Source: Petrolisthes cinctipes (Eukaryota > Arthropoda > Malacostraca > Decapoda > Porcellanidae). Taken from it: a stretch of DNA of 64,000 nucleotides. Below, piece after piece: positions 40,401 through 49,700 of the stretch; positions within the stretch are counted from its first letter, which is position 1; each line of letters opens with the position of its first letter. Both the position numbers and the translations under genes were made by a program. The stretch covers positions 1,828,001 to 1,892,000 of the forward strand of contig JAWQEG010000490.1 in assembly GCA_033782935.1 (NCBI GenBank), given 5' to 3'. The notes under the pieces were generated by a model. It was not told the origin of the DNA. It worked only from the letters and a program-made list of their open reading frames with translations, and searched no databases.

Positions 40401-41242
40401 TCTAAAATATCGATTTTCAGCAAGTTTTGGGCCTGTATTTTGAAAATACTCTAACACTGAGTAGGCAGGTACAGATTGCTTCTGGGACCCCAAAATATTG
40501 AATTTTCGGGTGTTTTGAGCCTGAATTTGAGATATAAACGGGTACTGAAGATGCATACACATATCGACTTTTGTGCACCTAAAAGATCGATTTTCAGTAT
40601 GTTTTGAGCATGTATTTTGAAAATACTCTAACACGTAGTAGGCATGTACAGATCGCTTCTGGGACCCCTAAATATCGAATTTTCGGGTGTTTTGGGACTG
40701 AATTTGAGATATCGACTTTTTGGCACCTAAAAGATCGATTTTTAGCATGTTTTTAGCCTATATTTTGAAAATATTCTAGCACTGAGTAGGCATGTACAGA
40801 TTGCTACTGGGACCCAAAATATTGAATTTTCGGGTGTTTTGATCCTGAATTTGAGATATAAACGGGTACAGAAGATACATGCACATATTGACTTTGGGCA
40901 TCTAAAATATCGATTTTCAGCATGTTTTGGGCCTGTATTTTGAAAATACTCTAACACTGAGTAGGCATGTACAGATTGCTTCTGGGACCCCAAAATATTG
41001 AATTTTCGGGTGTTTTGAGCCTGAATTTGAGATATAAACGGGTACTGAAGATGCATGCACATATCGACTTTTGGGCACCTAAAAGATCGATTTTCAGTAT
41101 GTTTTGAGCATGTATTTTGAAAATACTCTAACATGGAGTAGGCATGTACAGATCGCTTCTGGGACCCCTAAATATCGAATTTTCGGGTGTTTTGGGACTG
41201 AATTTGAGATATCGATTTTTTGGCACCTAAAATGTCGATTTT
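37415..41242. repeat. Array block 7: 1826 bp duplicated module
   Basis: Units start at 37415 (677 bp), 38092 (324), 38416 (501), 38917 (500), 39417 (501), 39918 (324), 40242 (501) and 40743 (500). The order 324-501-500-501 repeats exactly with a shift of 1826 bp. The two 324 bp units are the M1 plus M2/M3 chimera dimers. Confidence 0.92.
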
Positions 41243-41543
41243 TAGCATGTTTTTATCCTATATTTTGAAAATATTCTAGCACTGTGTAGGCATGTACAGA
41301 TTGCTTCAGGGACCCCAAAATATTGAATTTTCGGGTGTTTTGAGCCTGAATTTGAGATATAAACGGGTACAGAAGATACATGCACATATTGACTTTGGGC
41401 ACCAAAAATATCGATTTTCAGCATGTTTTGGGCCTGAATTTTGAAAATACTCTAACACGGAGTAGGCATGTACAGATCGCTTCTGGGACCCCAAAATATC
41501 GAATTTTCGGGTGTTTAGGGCCAGAATTTGAGATATAAACGGG
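37655..41543. repeat. Tandem duplication, shift 1826 bp
   Basis: Many private variants recur with this exact shift: GGGTAGAGAAG (37891/39717), ATATCGTCTTTTT (38059/39885), GATCGATTCTGGG (38326/40152), CAGCAAGTTTTGG (38592/40418), GGCAGGTACAG (38638/40464), ACACGTAGTAGG (38806/40632), AACATGGAG (39304/41130) and TTTTTATCCTAT (39424/41250). I noticed no difference inside the matched region, which begins after the CTGGG/CAGGG change near 37654/39480 and ends at GTAGAG/GTACAG near 39718/41544. Confidence 0.9.
38092..38415. repeat. Dimeric unit M1 plus M2/M3 chimera, 324 bp
   Basis: M1 (38092-38267) is followed by a 148 bp monomer (38268-38415) that starts as M2P (CAGCATGTTTTGGGCCTGAA, GGGCCAGAATT) but has the M3 deletion and M3Q end (GAGATATCGACTTTTTGG). 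It carries private changes such as GATCGATTCTGGGACCCT and TTTTTGGGTATTTAGGG. An apparently identical unit lies at 39918-40241, inside the 1826 bp duplication. Confidence 0.87.
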
Positions 41544-42762
41544 TACAGAAGATGCATGCACATATCGACTTTTGGGCACCTAAAAGATCGATTTTCAGTA
41601 TGTTTTTGGCCTGTATTTTGAAAATACTCTAACACGGAGTAGGCATGTACAGATACCTTCTGGGACCTCTAAATATCGAATTTTCGGGTGTTTTGGGACT
41701 GAATTTGAGATATCGATTTTTTGGCACCTAAAATGTCGATTTTTAGCATGTTTTTAGCCTATATTTTGAAAATATTCTAGCACTGTGTAGGCATGTACAG
41801 ATTGCTTCTGGGACCCCAAAATATTGAATTTTCGGGTGTTTTGAGCCTGAATTTGAGATATAAACGGGTACAGAAGATACATGCACATATTGACTTTGGG
41901 CACCTAAAAGATCGATTTTTAGCATGTTTTTAGCCTATATTTTGAAAATATTCTAGCACTGAGTAGGCATGTACAGATTGCTTCTGGGACCCCAAAATAT
42001 TGAATTTTCGGGTGTTTTGAGCCTGAATTTGAGATATAAACGGGTACTGAAGATGCATGCACATATCGACTTTTGTGCACCTAAAAGATCGATTTTCAGT
42101 ATGTTTTGAGCATGTATTTTGAAAATACTCTAACACGGAGTAGGCATGTACAGATCGCTTCTGGGACCCCTAAATATCGAATTTTCGGGTGTTTTGGGAC
42201 TGAATTTGAGATATCGACTTTTTGGCACCTAAAAGATCGATTTTTAGCATGTTTTTACCCTATATTTTGAAAATATTCTAGCACTGAGTAGGCATGTACA
42301 GATTGCTTCTGGGACCCCAAAATATTGAATTTTCGGGTGTTTTGAGCCTGAATTTGAGATATAAACGGGTACAGAAGATACATGCACATATTGACTTTGG
42401 GCACCAAAAATATCGATTTTCAGCATGTTTTGGGCCTGAATTTTGAAAATACTCTAACACGGAGTAGGCATGTACAGATCGCTTCTGGGACCCCAAAATA
42501 TCGAATTTTCGGGTGTTTAGGGCCAGAATTTGAGATATAAACGGGTACAGAAGATGCATGCACATATCGACTTTTGGGCACCTAAAAGATCGATTTTCAG
42601 TATGTTTTTGGCCTGTATTTTGAAAATACTCTAACACGGAGTAGGCATGTACAGATACCTTCTGGGACCTCTAAATATCGAATTTTCGGGTGTTTTGGGA
42701 CTGAATTTGAGATATCGATTTTTTGGCACCTAAAATGTCGATTTTTAGCATGTTTTTAGCCT

Positions 42763-42777
42763 ATATTTTGAAAATAT
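42763..42777. other. 15 bp dyad symmetry in M1
   Basis: ATATTTT-G-AAAATAT forms two perfectly complementary 7 bp arms around a single G. It is present in nearly every M1. In M3 the corresponding site is GTATTTT-G-AAAATAC, where both outer bases have changed and still pair. Confidence 0.85.
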
Positions 42778-42806
42778 TCTAGCACTGTGTAGGCATGTAC
42801 AGATTG

Positions 42807-42860
42807 CTTCTGGGACCCCAAAATATTGAATTTTCGGGTGTTTTGAGCCTGAATTTGAGA
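42807..42860. other. Phased A/T tracts in M1
   Basis: Starting from the AAAA of CCCCAAAATATTG, short A or T tracts begin at offsets of about 0, 11, 21, 34 and 44 bases, close to one helical turn apart. Sequences of this kind are known to be intrinsically curved. The same spacing is present in every full-length monomer, and M3 keeps it except for the last tract. Curvature and nucleosome phasing are inferred. Confidence 0.5.
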
Positions 42861-42902
42861 TATAAACGGGTACAGAAGATACATGCACATATTGACTTTG
42901 GG

Positions 42903-42990
42903 CACCAAAAATATCGATTTTCAGCATGTTTTGGGCCTGAATTTTGAAAATACTCTAACACGGAGTAGGCATGTACAGATCGCTTCTGGG
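42903..42990. repeat. Half-monomer A (88 bp) of an ancestral dimer
   Basis: Within M1/M2 a diverged internal duplication is visible. Half A runs from the CACC before AAAATATCGATTTT to the GGG of TTCTGGG. It shares ordered blocks with the next 89 bp: AAAATATCGA, ATGTTTTGGGCC versus GTGTTTAGGGCC, GAATTT, GCATG, ACA-ATCG, and TTCTGGG versus TTTTGGG. The GGG landmarks lie at 42900, 42988 and 43077, spacings of 88 and 89 bp. By eye about two thirds of positions agree when small gaps are allowed. Confidence 0.8.
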
Positions 42991-43079
42991 ACCCCAAAAT
43001 ATCGAATTTTCGGGTGTTTAGGGCCAGAATTTGAGATATAAACGGGTACAGAAGATGCATGCACATATCGACTTTTGGG
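42991..43079. repeat. Half-monomer B (89 bp) of an ancestral dimer
   Basis: This is the second half of the internal duplication described for half A. It has diverged mainly in its middle, where half A has ATTTTGAAAATAC and half B has GAATTTGAGATATAAAC. The 29 bp missing from M3 all lies in half B, so M3 consists of a full half A plus a 60 bp remnant of half B. The two halves give an outgroup for each other and help to decide which monomer variants are ancestral. Confidence 0.8.
43031..43047 (+). other. Degenerate CENP-B-box-like match in M2 (and M1)
   Basis: TTGAGATATAAACGGGT matches the core pattern nTTCGnnnnAnnCGGGn at seven of nine defined positions; the second T and the C are missing. 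The match spans the left edge of the 29 bp block, so M3 loses its CGGG part. By chance alone one such 7-of-9 match per monomer on two strands is not surprising, so this is only a candidate. Confidence 0.2.
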
Positions 43080-43098
43080 CACCTAAAAGATCGATTTT

Positions 43099-43246
43099 CA
43101 GTATGTTTTTGGCCTGTATTTTGAAAATACTCTAACACGGAGTAGTCATGTACAGATACCTTCTGGGACCTCTAAATATCGAATTTTCGGGTGTTTTGGG
43201 ACTGAATTTGAGATATCGATTTTTTGGCACCTAAAATGTCGATTTT
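43099..43246. repeat. Monomer type M3P (148 bp), reference copy with 29 bp deletion
   Basis: M3 starts CAGTATGTTT and matches M2 except that GAGATAT is followed directly by CGATTTTTTGGCACC. The 29 bases found in M2 at 43040-43068 are missing at the junction 43216/43217. In M2 this block is bounded by ATAT on both sides, so a slip between the two ATATs explains the loss exactly (177 minus 29 is 148). The beta form M3Q has GTTTTGAGCATG, GATCGCTTC, GACCCCTAAAT and CGACTTTTTGG. Nearly every unit in the window ends in an M3. Confidence 0.93.
43116..43130. other. 15 bp dyad symmetry in M3
   Basis: GTATTTT-G-AAAATAC has two complementary 7 bp arms. M2Q has the same sequence. In M2P (42939-42953) the left arm is GAATTTT, so six of the seven pairs remain. 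Some M3 copies with GTAATTTG (for example near 2979 and 37972) break the arms. Confidence 0.83.
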
Positions 43247-43747
43247 TAGCATGTTTTTAGCCTATATTTTGAAAATATTCTAGCACTGTGTAGGCATGTA
43301 CAGATTGCTTCTGGGACCCCAAAATATTGAATTTTCGGGTGTTTTGAGCCTGAATTTGAGATATAAACGGGTACAGAAGATACATGCACATATTGACTTT
43401 GGGCACCTAAAAGATCGATTTTTAGCATGTTTTTAGCCTATATTTTGAAAATATTCTAGCACTGAGTAGGCATGTACAGATTGCTTCTGGGACCCCAAAA
43501 TATTGAATTTTCGGGTGTTTTGAGCCTGAATTTGAGATATAAACGGGTACTGAAGATGCATGCACATATCGACTTTTGTGCACCTAAAAGATCGATTTTC
43601 AGTATGTTTTGAGCATGTATTTTGAAAATACTCTAACACGGAGTAGGCATGTACAGATCGCTTCTGGGACCCCTAAATATCGAATTTTCGGGTGTTTTGG
43701 GACTGAATTTGAGATATCGACTTTTTGGCACCTAAAAGATCGATTTT
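43247..43747. repeat. Lambda-class HOR unit with recombinant second monomer
   Basis: M1 (43247-43422) ends CACCTAAAAGATCGATTTT, which is the M3Q-type ending, and is followed by a monomer that starts TAGCATGTTTTTAGCC like M1 but ends as M2Q (43423-43599, 177 bp). M3Q follows (43600-43747). The second monomer is thus an M1/M2 chimera with the switch inside the monomer. Similar lambda units start at 4419, 31256, 41744, 46929 and 53764; elsewhere the lambda M1 is followed by a complete second M1. Confidence 0.88.
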
Positions 43748-46700
43748 TAGCATGTTTTTACCCTATATTTTGAAAATATTCTAGCACTGAGTAGGCATGT
43801 ACAGATTGCTTCTGGGACCCCAAAATATTGAATTTTCGGGTGTTTTGAGCCTGAATTTGAGATATAAACGGGTACAGAAGATACATGCACATATTGACTT
43901 TGGGCACCAAAAATATCGATTTTCAGCATGTTTTGGGCCTGAATTTTGAAAATACTCTAACACGGAGTAGGCATGTACAGATCGCTTCTGGGACCCCAAA
44001 ATATCGAATTTTCGGGTGTTTAGGGCCAGAATTTGAGATATAAACGGGTACAGAAGATGCATGCACATATCGACTTTTGGGCACCTAAAAGATCGATTTT
44101 CAGTATGTTTTTGGCCTGTATTTTGAAAATACTCTAACACGGAGTAGGCATGTACAGATACCTTCTGGGACCTCTAAATATCGAATTTTCGGGTGTTTTG
44201 GGACTGAATTTGAGATATCGATTTTTTGGCACCTAAAATGTCGATTTTTAGCATGTTTTTAGCCTATATTTTGAAAATATTCTAGCACTGTGTAGGCATG
44301 TACAGATTGCTTCTGGGACCCCAAAATATTGAATTTTCGGGTGTTTTGAGCCTGAATTTGAGATATAAACGGGTACAGAAGATACATGCACATATTGACT
44401 TTGGGCACCAAAAATATCGATTTTCAGCATGTTTTGGGCCTGAATTTTGAAAATACTCTAACACGGAGTAGGCATGTACAGATCGCTTCTGGGACCCCAA
44501 AATATCGAATTTTCGGGTGTTTAGGGCCAGAATTTGAGATATAAACGGGTACAGAAGATGCATGCACATATCGACTTTTGGGCACCTAAAAGATCGATTT
44601 TCAGTATGTTTTTGGCCTGTATTTTGAAAATACTCTAACACGGAGTAGTCATGTACAGATACCTTCTGGGACCTCTAAATATCGAATTTTCGGGTGTTTT
44701 GGGACTGAATTTGAGATATCGATTTTTTGGCACCTAAAATGTCGATTTTTAGCATGTTTTTAGCCTATATTTTGAAAATATTCTAGCACTGTGTAGGCAT
44801 GTACAGATTGCTTCTGGGACCCCAAAATATTGAATTTTCGGGTGTTTTGAGCCTGAATTTGAGATATATACGGGTACAGAAGATACATGCACATATTGAC
44901 TTTGGGCACCTAAAAGATCGATTTTTAGCATGTTTTTAGCCTATATTTTGAAAATATTCTAGCACTGAGTAGGCATGTACAGATTGCTTCTGGGACCCCA
45001 AAATATTGAATTTTCGGGTGTTTTGAGCCTGAATTTTAGATATAAACGGGTACAGAAGATACATGCACATATTGACTTTGGGCACCAAAAATATCGATTT
45101 TCAGCATGTTTTGGGCCTGAATTTTGAAAATACTCTAACACGGAGTAGGCATGTACAGATCGCTTCTGGGACCCCAAAATATCGAATTTTCGGGTGTTTA
45201 GGGCCAGAATTTGAGATATAAACGGGTACAGAAAATACATGCACATATCGACTTTTGGGCACCTAAAAGATCGATTTTCAGTATGTTTTTGGCCTGTAAT
45301 TTGAAAATACTCTAACACGGAGTAGGCATGTACAGATACCTTCTGGGACCTCTAAATATCGAATTTTCGGGTGTTTTGGGACTGAATTTGAGATATCGAC
45401 TTTTTGGCACCTAAAATGTCGATTTTTAGCATGTTTTTAGCCTATATTTTGAAAATATTCTAGCACTGTGTAGGCATGTACAGATTGCTTCTGGGACCCC
45501 AAAATATTGATTTTTCGGGTGTTTTGAGCCTGAATTTGAGATATAAACGGGTACAGAAGATACATGCACATATTGACTTTGGGCATCTAAAATATCGATT
45601 TTCAGCATGTTTTGGGCCTGTATTTTGAAAATACTCTAACACTGAGTAGGCATGTACAGATTGCTTCTGGGACCCCAAAATATTGAATTTTCGGGTGTTT
45701 TGAGCCTGAATTTGAGATATAAACGGGTACTGAAGATGCATGCACATATCGACTTTTGTGCACCTAAAAGATCGATTTTCAGTATGTTTTGAGCATGTAT
45801 TTTGAAAATACTCTAACACGGAGTAGGCATGTACAGATCGCTTCTGGGACCCCTAAATATCGAATTTTCGGGTGTTTTGGGACTGAATTTGAGATATCGA
45901 CTTTTTGGCATCTAAAAGATCGATTTTTAGCATGTTTTTACCCTATATTTTGAAAATATTCTAGCACTGAGTAGGCATGTACAGATTGCTTCTGGGACCC
46001 CAAAATATTGAATTTTCGGGTGTTTTGAGCCTGAATTTGAGATATAAACGGGTACAGAAGATACATGCACATATTGACTTTGGGCACCAAAAATATCGAT
46101 TTTCAGCATGTTTTGGGCCTGAATTTTGAAAATACTCTAACACGGAGTAGGAATGTACAGATCGCTTCTGGGACCCCAAAATATCGAATTTTCGGGTGTT
46201 TAGGGCCAGAATTTGAGATATAAACGGGTACAGAAGATGCATGCACATATCGACTTTTGGGCACCTAAAAGATCGATTTTCAGTATGTTTTTGGCCTGTA
46301 TTTTGAAAATACTCTAACACGGAGTAGGCATGTACAGATACCTTCTGGGACCTCTAAATATCGAATTTTCGGGTGTTTTGGGACTGAATTTGAGATATCG
46401 ATTTTTTGGCACCTAAAATGTCGATTTTTAGCATGTTTTTAGCCTATATTTTGAAAATATTCTAGCACTGTGTAGGCATGTACAGATTGCTTCTGGGACC
46501 CCAAAATATTGAATTTTCGGGTGTTTTGAGCCTGAATTTGAGATATAAACGGGTACAGAAGATACATGCACATATTGACTTTGGGCACCAAAAATATCGA
46601 TTTTCAGCATGTTTTGGGCCTAATTTTTTAAATACTCTAACACGGAGTAGGCATGTACAGATCGCTTCTGGGACCCCAAAATATCGAATTTTCGGGTGTT

Positions 46701-49700
46701 TAGGGCCAGAATTTGAGATATAAACGGGTACAGAAGATGCATGCACATATCGACTTTTGGGCACCTAAAAGATCGATTTTCAGTATGTTTTTGGCCTGTA
46801 TTTTGAAAATACTCTAACACGGAGTAGTCATGTACAGATACCTCCTGGGACCTCTAAATATCGAATTTTCGGGTGTTTTGGGACTGAATTTGAGATATCG
46901 ATTTTTTGGCACCTAAAATGTCGATTTTTATCATGTTTTTAGCCTATATTTTGAAAATATTCTAGCACTGTGTAGGCATGTACAGATTGCTTCTGGGACC
47001 CCAAAATATTGAATTTTCGGGTGTTTTGAGCCTGAATTTGAGATATATACGGGTACAGAAGATACATGCACATATTGACTTTGGGCACCTAAAAGATCGA
47101 TTTTTAGCATGTTTTTAGCCTATTTTTTGAAAATATTCTAGCACTGAGTAGGCATGTACAGATCGCTTCTGGGACCCCAAAATATTGAATTTTCGGGTGT
47201 TTAGGGCCAGAATTTGAGATATAAACGGGTACAGAAGATACATGCACATATCGACTTTTGGGCACCTAAAAGATCGATTTTCAGTATGTTTTGGGCCTGT
47301 AATTTGAAAATACTCTAACACGGAGTAGGCATGTACAGATACCTTCTGGGACCTCTAAATATCGAATTTTCGGGTGTTTTGGGACTGAATTTGAGATATC
47401 GACTTTTTGGCACCTAAAATGTCGATTTTTAGCATGTTTTTAGCCTATATTTTGAAAATATTCTAGCACTGTGTAGGCATGTACAGATTGCTTCTGGGAC
47501 CCCAAAATATTGATTTTTCGGGTGTTTTGAGCCTGAATTTGAGATATAAACGGGTACAGAAGATACATGCACATATTGACTTTGGGCATCTAAAATATCG
47601 ATTTTCAGCATGTTTTGGGCCTGTATTTTGAAAATACTCTAACACTGAGTAGGCATGTACAGATTGCTTCTGGGACCCCAAAATATTGAATTTTCGGGTG
47701 TTTTGAGCCTGAATTTGAGATATAAACGTGTACTGAAGATGCATGCACATATCGACTTTTGTGCACCTAAAAGATCGATTTTCAGTATGTTTTGAGCATG
47801 TATTTTGAAAATACTCTAACACGGAGTAGGCATGTACAGATCGCTTCTGGGACCCCTAAATATCGAATTTTCGGGTGTTTTGGGACTGAATTTGAGATAT
47901 CGACTTTTTGGCACCTAAAAGATCGATTTTTAGCATGTTTTTAGCCTATATTTTGAAAATATTCTAGCAATGAGTAGGCATGTACAGATTGCTTCTGGGA
48001 CCCCAAAATATTGAATTTTCGGGTGTTTTGAGCCTGAATTTGAGATATAAACGGGTACAGAAGATACATGCACATATTGACTTTGGGCACCAAAAATATC
48101 GATTTTCAGCATGTTTTGGGCCTGAATTTTGAAAATACTCTAACACGGAGTAGGCATGTACAGATCGCTTCTGGGACCCTAAAATATTGAATTTTCGGGT
48201 GTTTAGGGCCAGAATTTGAGATATAAACGGGTACAGAAGATGCATGCACATATCGACTTTTGGGCACCTAAAAGATCGATTTTCAGTATGTTTTTGGCCT
48301 GTATTTTGAAAATACTCTATCACGGAGTAGGCATGTTTAGATACCTTCTGGGACCTCTAAATATCGAATTTTCGGGTGTTTTGGGACTGAATTTGAGATA
48401 TCGATTTTTTGGCACCTAAAATGTCGAGTTTTAGCATGTTTTTAGCCTATATTTTGAAAATATTCTAGCACTGAGTAGGCATGTACAGATTGCTTCTGGG
48501 ACCCCAAAATATTGAATTTTCGGGTGTTTTGAGCCTGAATTTGAGATATAAACGGGTACTGAAGATGCATACATATATCGACTTTTGTGCACCTAAAAGA
48601 TCGATTTTCAGTATGTTTTGAGCATGTATTTTGAAAATACTCTAACACGGAGTAGGCATGTACAGATCGCTTCTGGGACCCCTAAATATCGAATTTTCGG
48701 GTGTTTTGGGACTGAATTTGAGATATCGACTTTTTGGCACCTAAAAGATCGATTTTTAGCATGTTTTTAGCCTATATTTTGAAAATATTCTAGCACTGAG
48801 TAGGCATGTACAGATTGCTACTGGGACCCAAAATATTGAATTTTCGGGTGTTTTGAGCCTGAATTTGAGATATAAACGGGTACAGAAGATACATGCACAT
48901 ATTGACTTTGGGCATCTAAAATATCGATTTTCAGCATGTTTTGGGCCTGTATTTTGAAAATACTCTAACACTGAGTAGGCATGTACAGATTGCTTCTGGG
49001 ACCCCAAAATATTGAATTTTCGGGTGTTTTGAGCCTGAATTTGAGATATAAACGGGTACTGAAGATGCATGCACATATCGACTTTTGTGCACCTAAAAGA
49101 TCGATTTTCAGTATGTTTTGAGCATGTATTTTGAAAATACTCTAACACGGAGTAGGCATGTACAGATCGCTTCTGGGACCCCTAAATATCGAATTTTCGG
49201 GTGTTTTGGGACTGAATTTGAGATATCGACTTTTTGGCACCTAAAAGATCGATTTTTAGCATGTTTTTAGCCTATATTTTGAAAATATTCTAGCACTGTG
49301 TAGGCATGTACAGATTGCTTATGGGACCCCAAAATATTGAATTTTCGGGTGTTTTGAGCCTGAATTTGAGATATAAACGGGTACAGAAGATACATGCACA
49401 TATTGACTTTGGGCATCTAAAATATCGATTTTCAGCATGTTTTGGGCCTGTATTTTGAAAATACTCTAACACTGAGTAGGCATGTACAGATTGCTTCTGG
49501 GACCCCAAAATATTGAATTTTCGGGTGTTTTGAGCCTGAATTTGAGATATAAACGGGTACTGAAGATGCATACATATATCGACTTTTGTGCACCTAAAAG
49601 ATCGATTTTCAGTATGTTTTGAGCATGTATTTTGAAAATACTCTAACACGGAGTAGGCATGTACAGATCGCTTCTGGGACCCCTAAATATCGAATTTTCG

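Larger units (their letters stand above)
42746..42921. repeat. Monomer type M1 (176 bp), reference copy
   Basis: M1 starts TAGCATGTTTTTAGCC and is recognised by TATATTTTGAAAATATTC, CACTGTG or CACTGAG, and GATTGCTTC. It differs from M2P at three places where M2P has CG and M1 has TG (GATTGC, ATATTGAA, ATATTGAC), so it is CpG-depleted. The 3-prime end comes in three flavours, CACCAAAAAT, CATCTAAAAT and CACCTAAAAG, which define the alpha, beta and lambda HOR classes. A 175 bp form with GCTACTGGGACCC lacks one C and is found in beta units of 500 bp. Confidence 0.93.
42922..43098. repeat. Monomer type M2P (177 bp), reference copy
   Basis: M2P starts CAGCATGTTTTGGGCCTGAATTTT in two pieces that match the M1 start, and carries seven CpG dinucleotides. 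It seems closest to the undecayed full-length monomer because its two halves share CG at matching positions (GATCGC in the first half, ATATCGAC in the second). It contains the 29 bp block (43040-43068) that M3 lacks. The beta counterpart M2Q differs by CACTGAG, GATTGC, ATATTGAA, GTTTTGAGCCTG, GTACTGAAG and TTTTGTGCACC. Confidence 0.92.
42746..43246. repeat. Reference alpha-class HOR unit, 501 bp
   Basis: This is a clean example of the commonest unit. It consists of M1 (176 bp), M2P (177 bp) and M3P (148 bp). Alpha diagnostics are M1 ending CACCAAAAATATCGATTTT, M2 with ACACGGAG, GATCGCTTC, GTGTTTAGGGCCAG and TTTTGGGCACC, and M3 with TTTTTGGCCTG, AGATACCTTC and GACCTCTAAAT. Neighbouring units begin exactly 501 bp before and after it. 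Since 501 is divisible by three, reading frames recur in register from unit to unit, which explains the repeated open frames. Confidence 0.95.
42245..43747. repeat. Third-order unit alpha-alpha-lambda, 1503 bp, reference copy
   Basis: Two alpha units followed by a lambda unit recur as a block. The first alpha often carries TTTTTACCCTAT (not TTTTTAGCCTAT) near its start, and the second alpha often ends in an M3P with GTAGTCATG (not GTAGGCATG). Copies of this order start at 36413, 42245, 43748, 45928, 52762, 54265 and 57446, although not all carry both markers. In four of them the lambda M1 is followed by a full extra M1, giving a block of about 1.7 kb. Confidence 0.8.
41640..44870. repeat. Tandem duplication, shift 1503 bp
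   Basis: Three 501 bp units (42245, 42746, 43247) recur at 43748, 44249 and 44750. Shared markers are TTTTTACCCTAT (42254/43757) and GTAGTCATG (43142/44645). The match begins after GTAGGCATG/GTAGTCATG at 41640/43143 and ends at ATATAAACGGG/ATATATACGGG near 43369/44872. Confidence 0.88.
41243..48431. repeat. Array block 8: repeated alpha-alpha-lambda modules
   Basis: Units start at 41243 (alpha), 41744 (lambda), 42245 (alpha), 42746 (alpha), 43247 (lambda), 43748 (alpha), 44249 (alpha), 44750 (lambda M1 plus alpha, 677 bp), 45427 (beta), 45928 (alpha), 46429 (alpha, 500 bp because CCTAATTTTTTAAATAC has lost a base), 46929 (lambda), 47430 (beta) and 47931 (alpha). All others are 501 bp. Three alpha-alpha-lambda series begin at 42245, 43748 and 45928. 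Confidence 0.92.

Noticed and set aside
43060..43098. Restriction-like and regulatory palindromes (TGCATGCA, GATC, ATCGAT)
   Set aside because: They are short, expected by chance in a 177 bp sequence, and repeated only because the monomer is repeated; nothing ties them to a promoter or operator.
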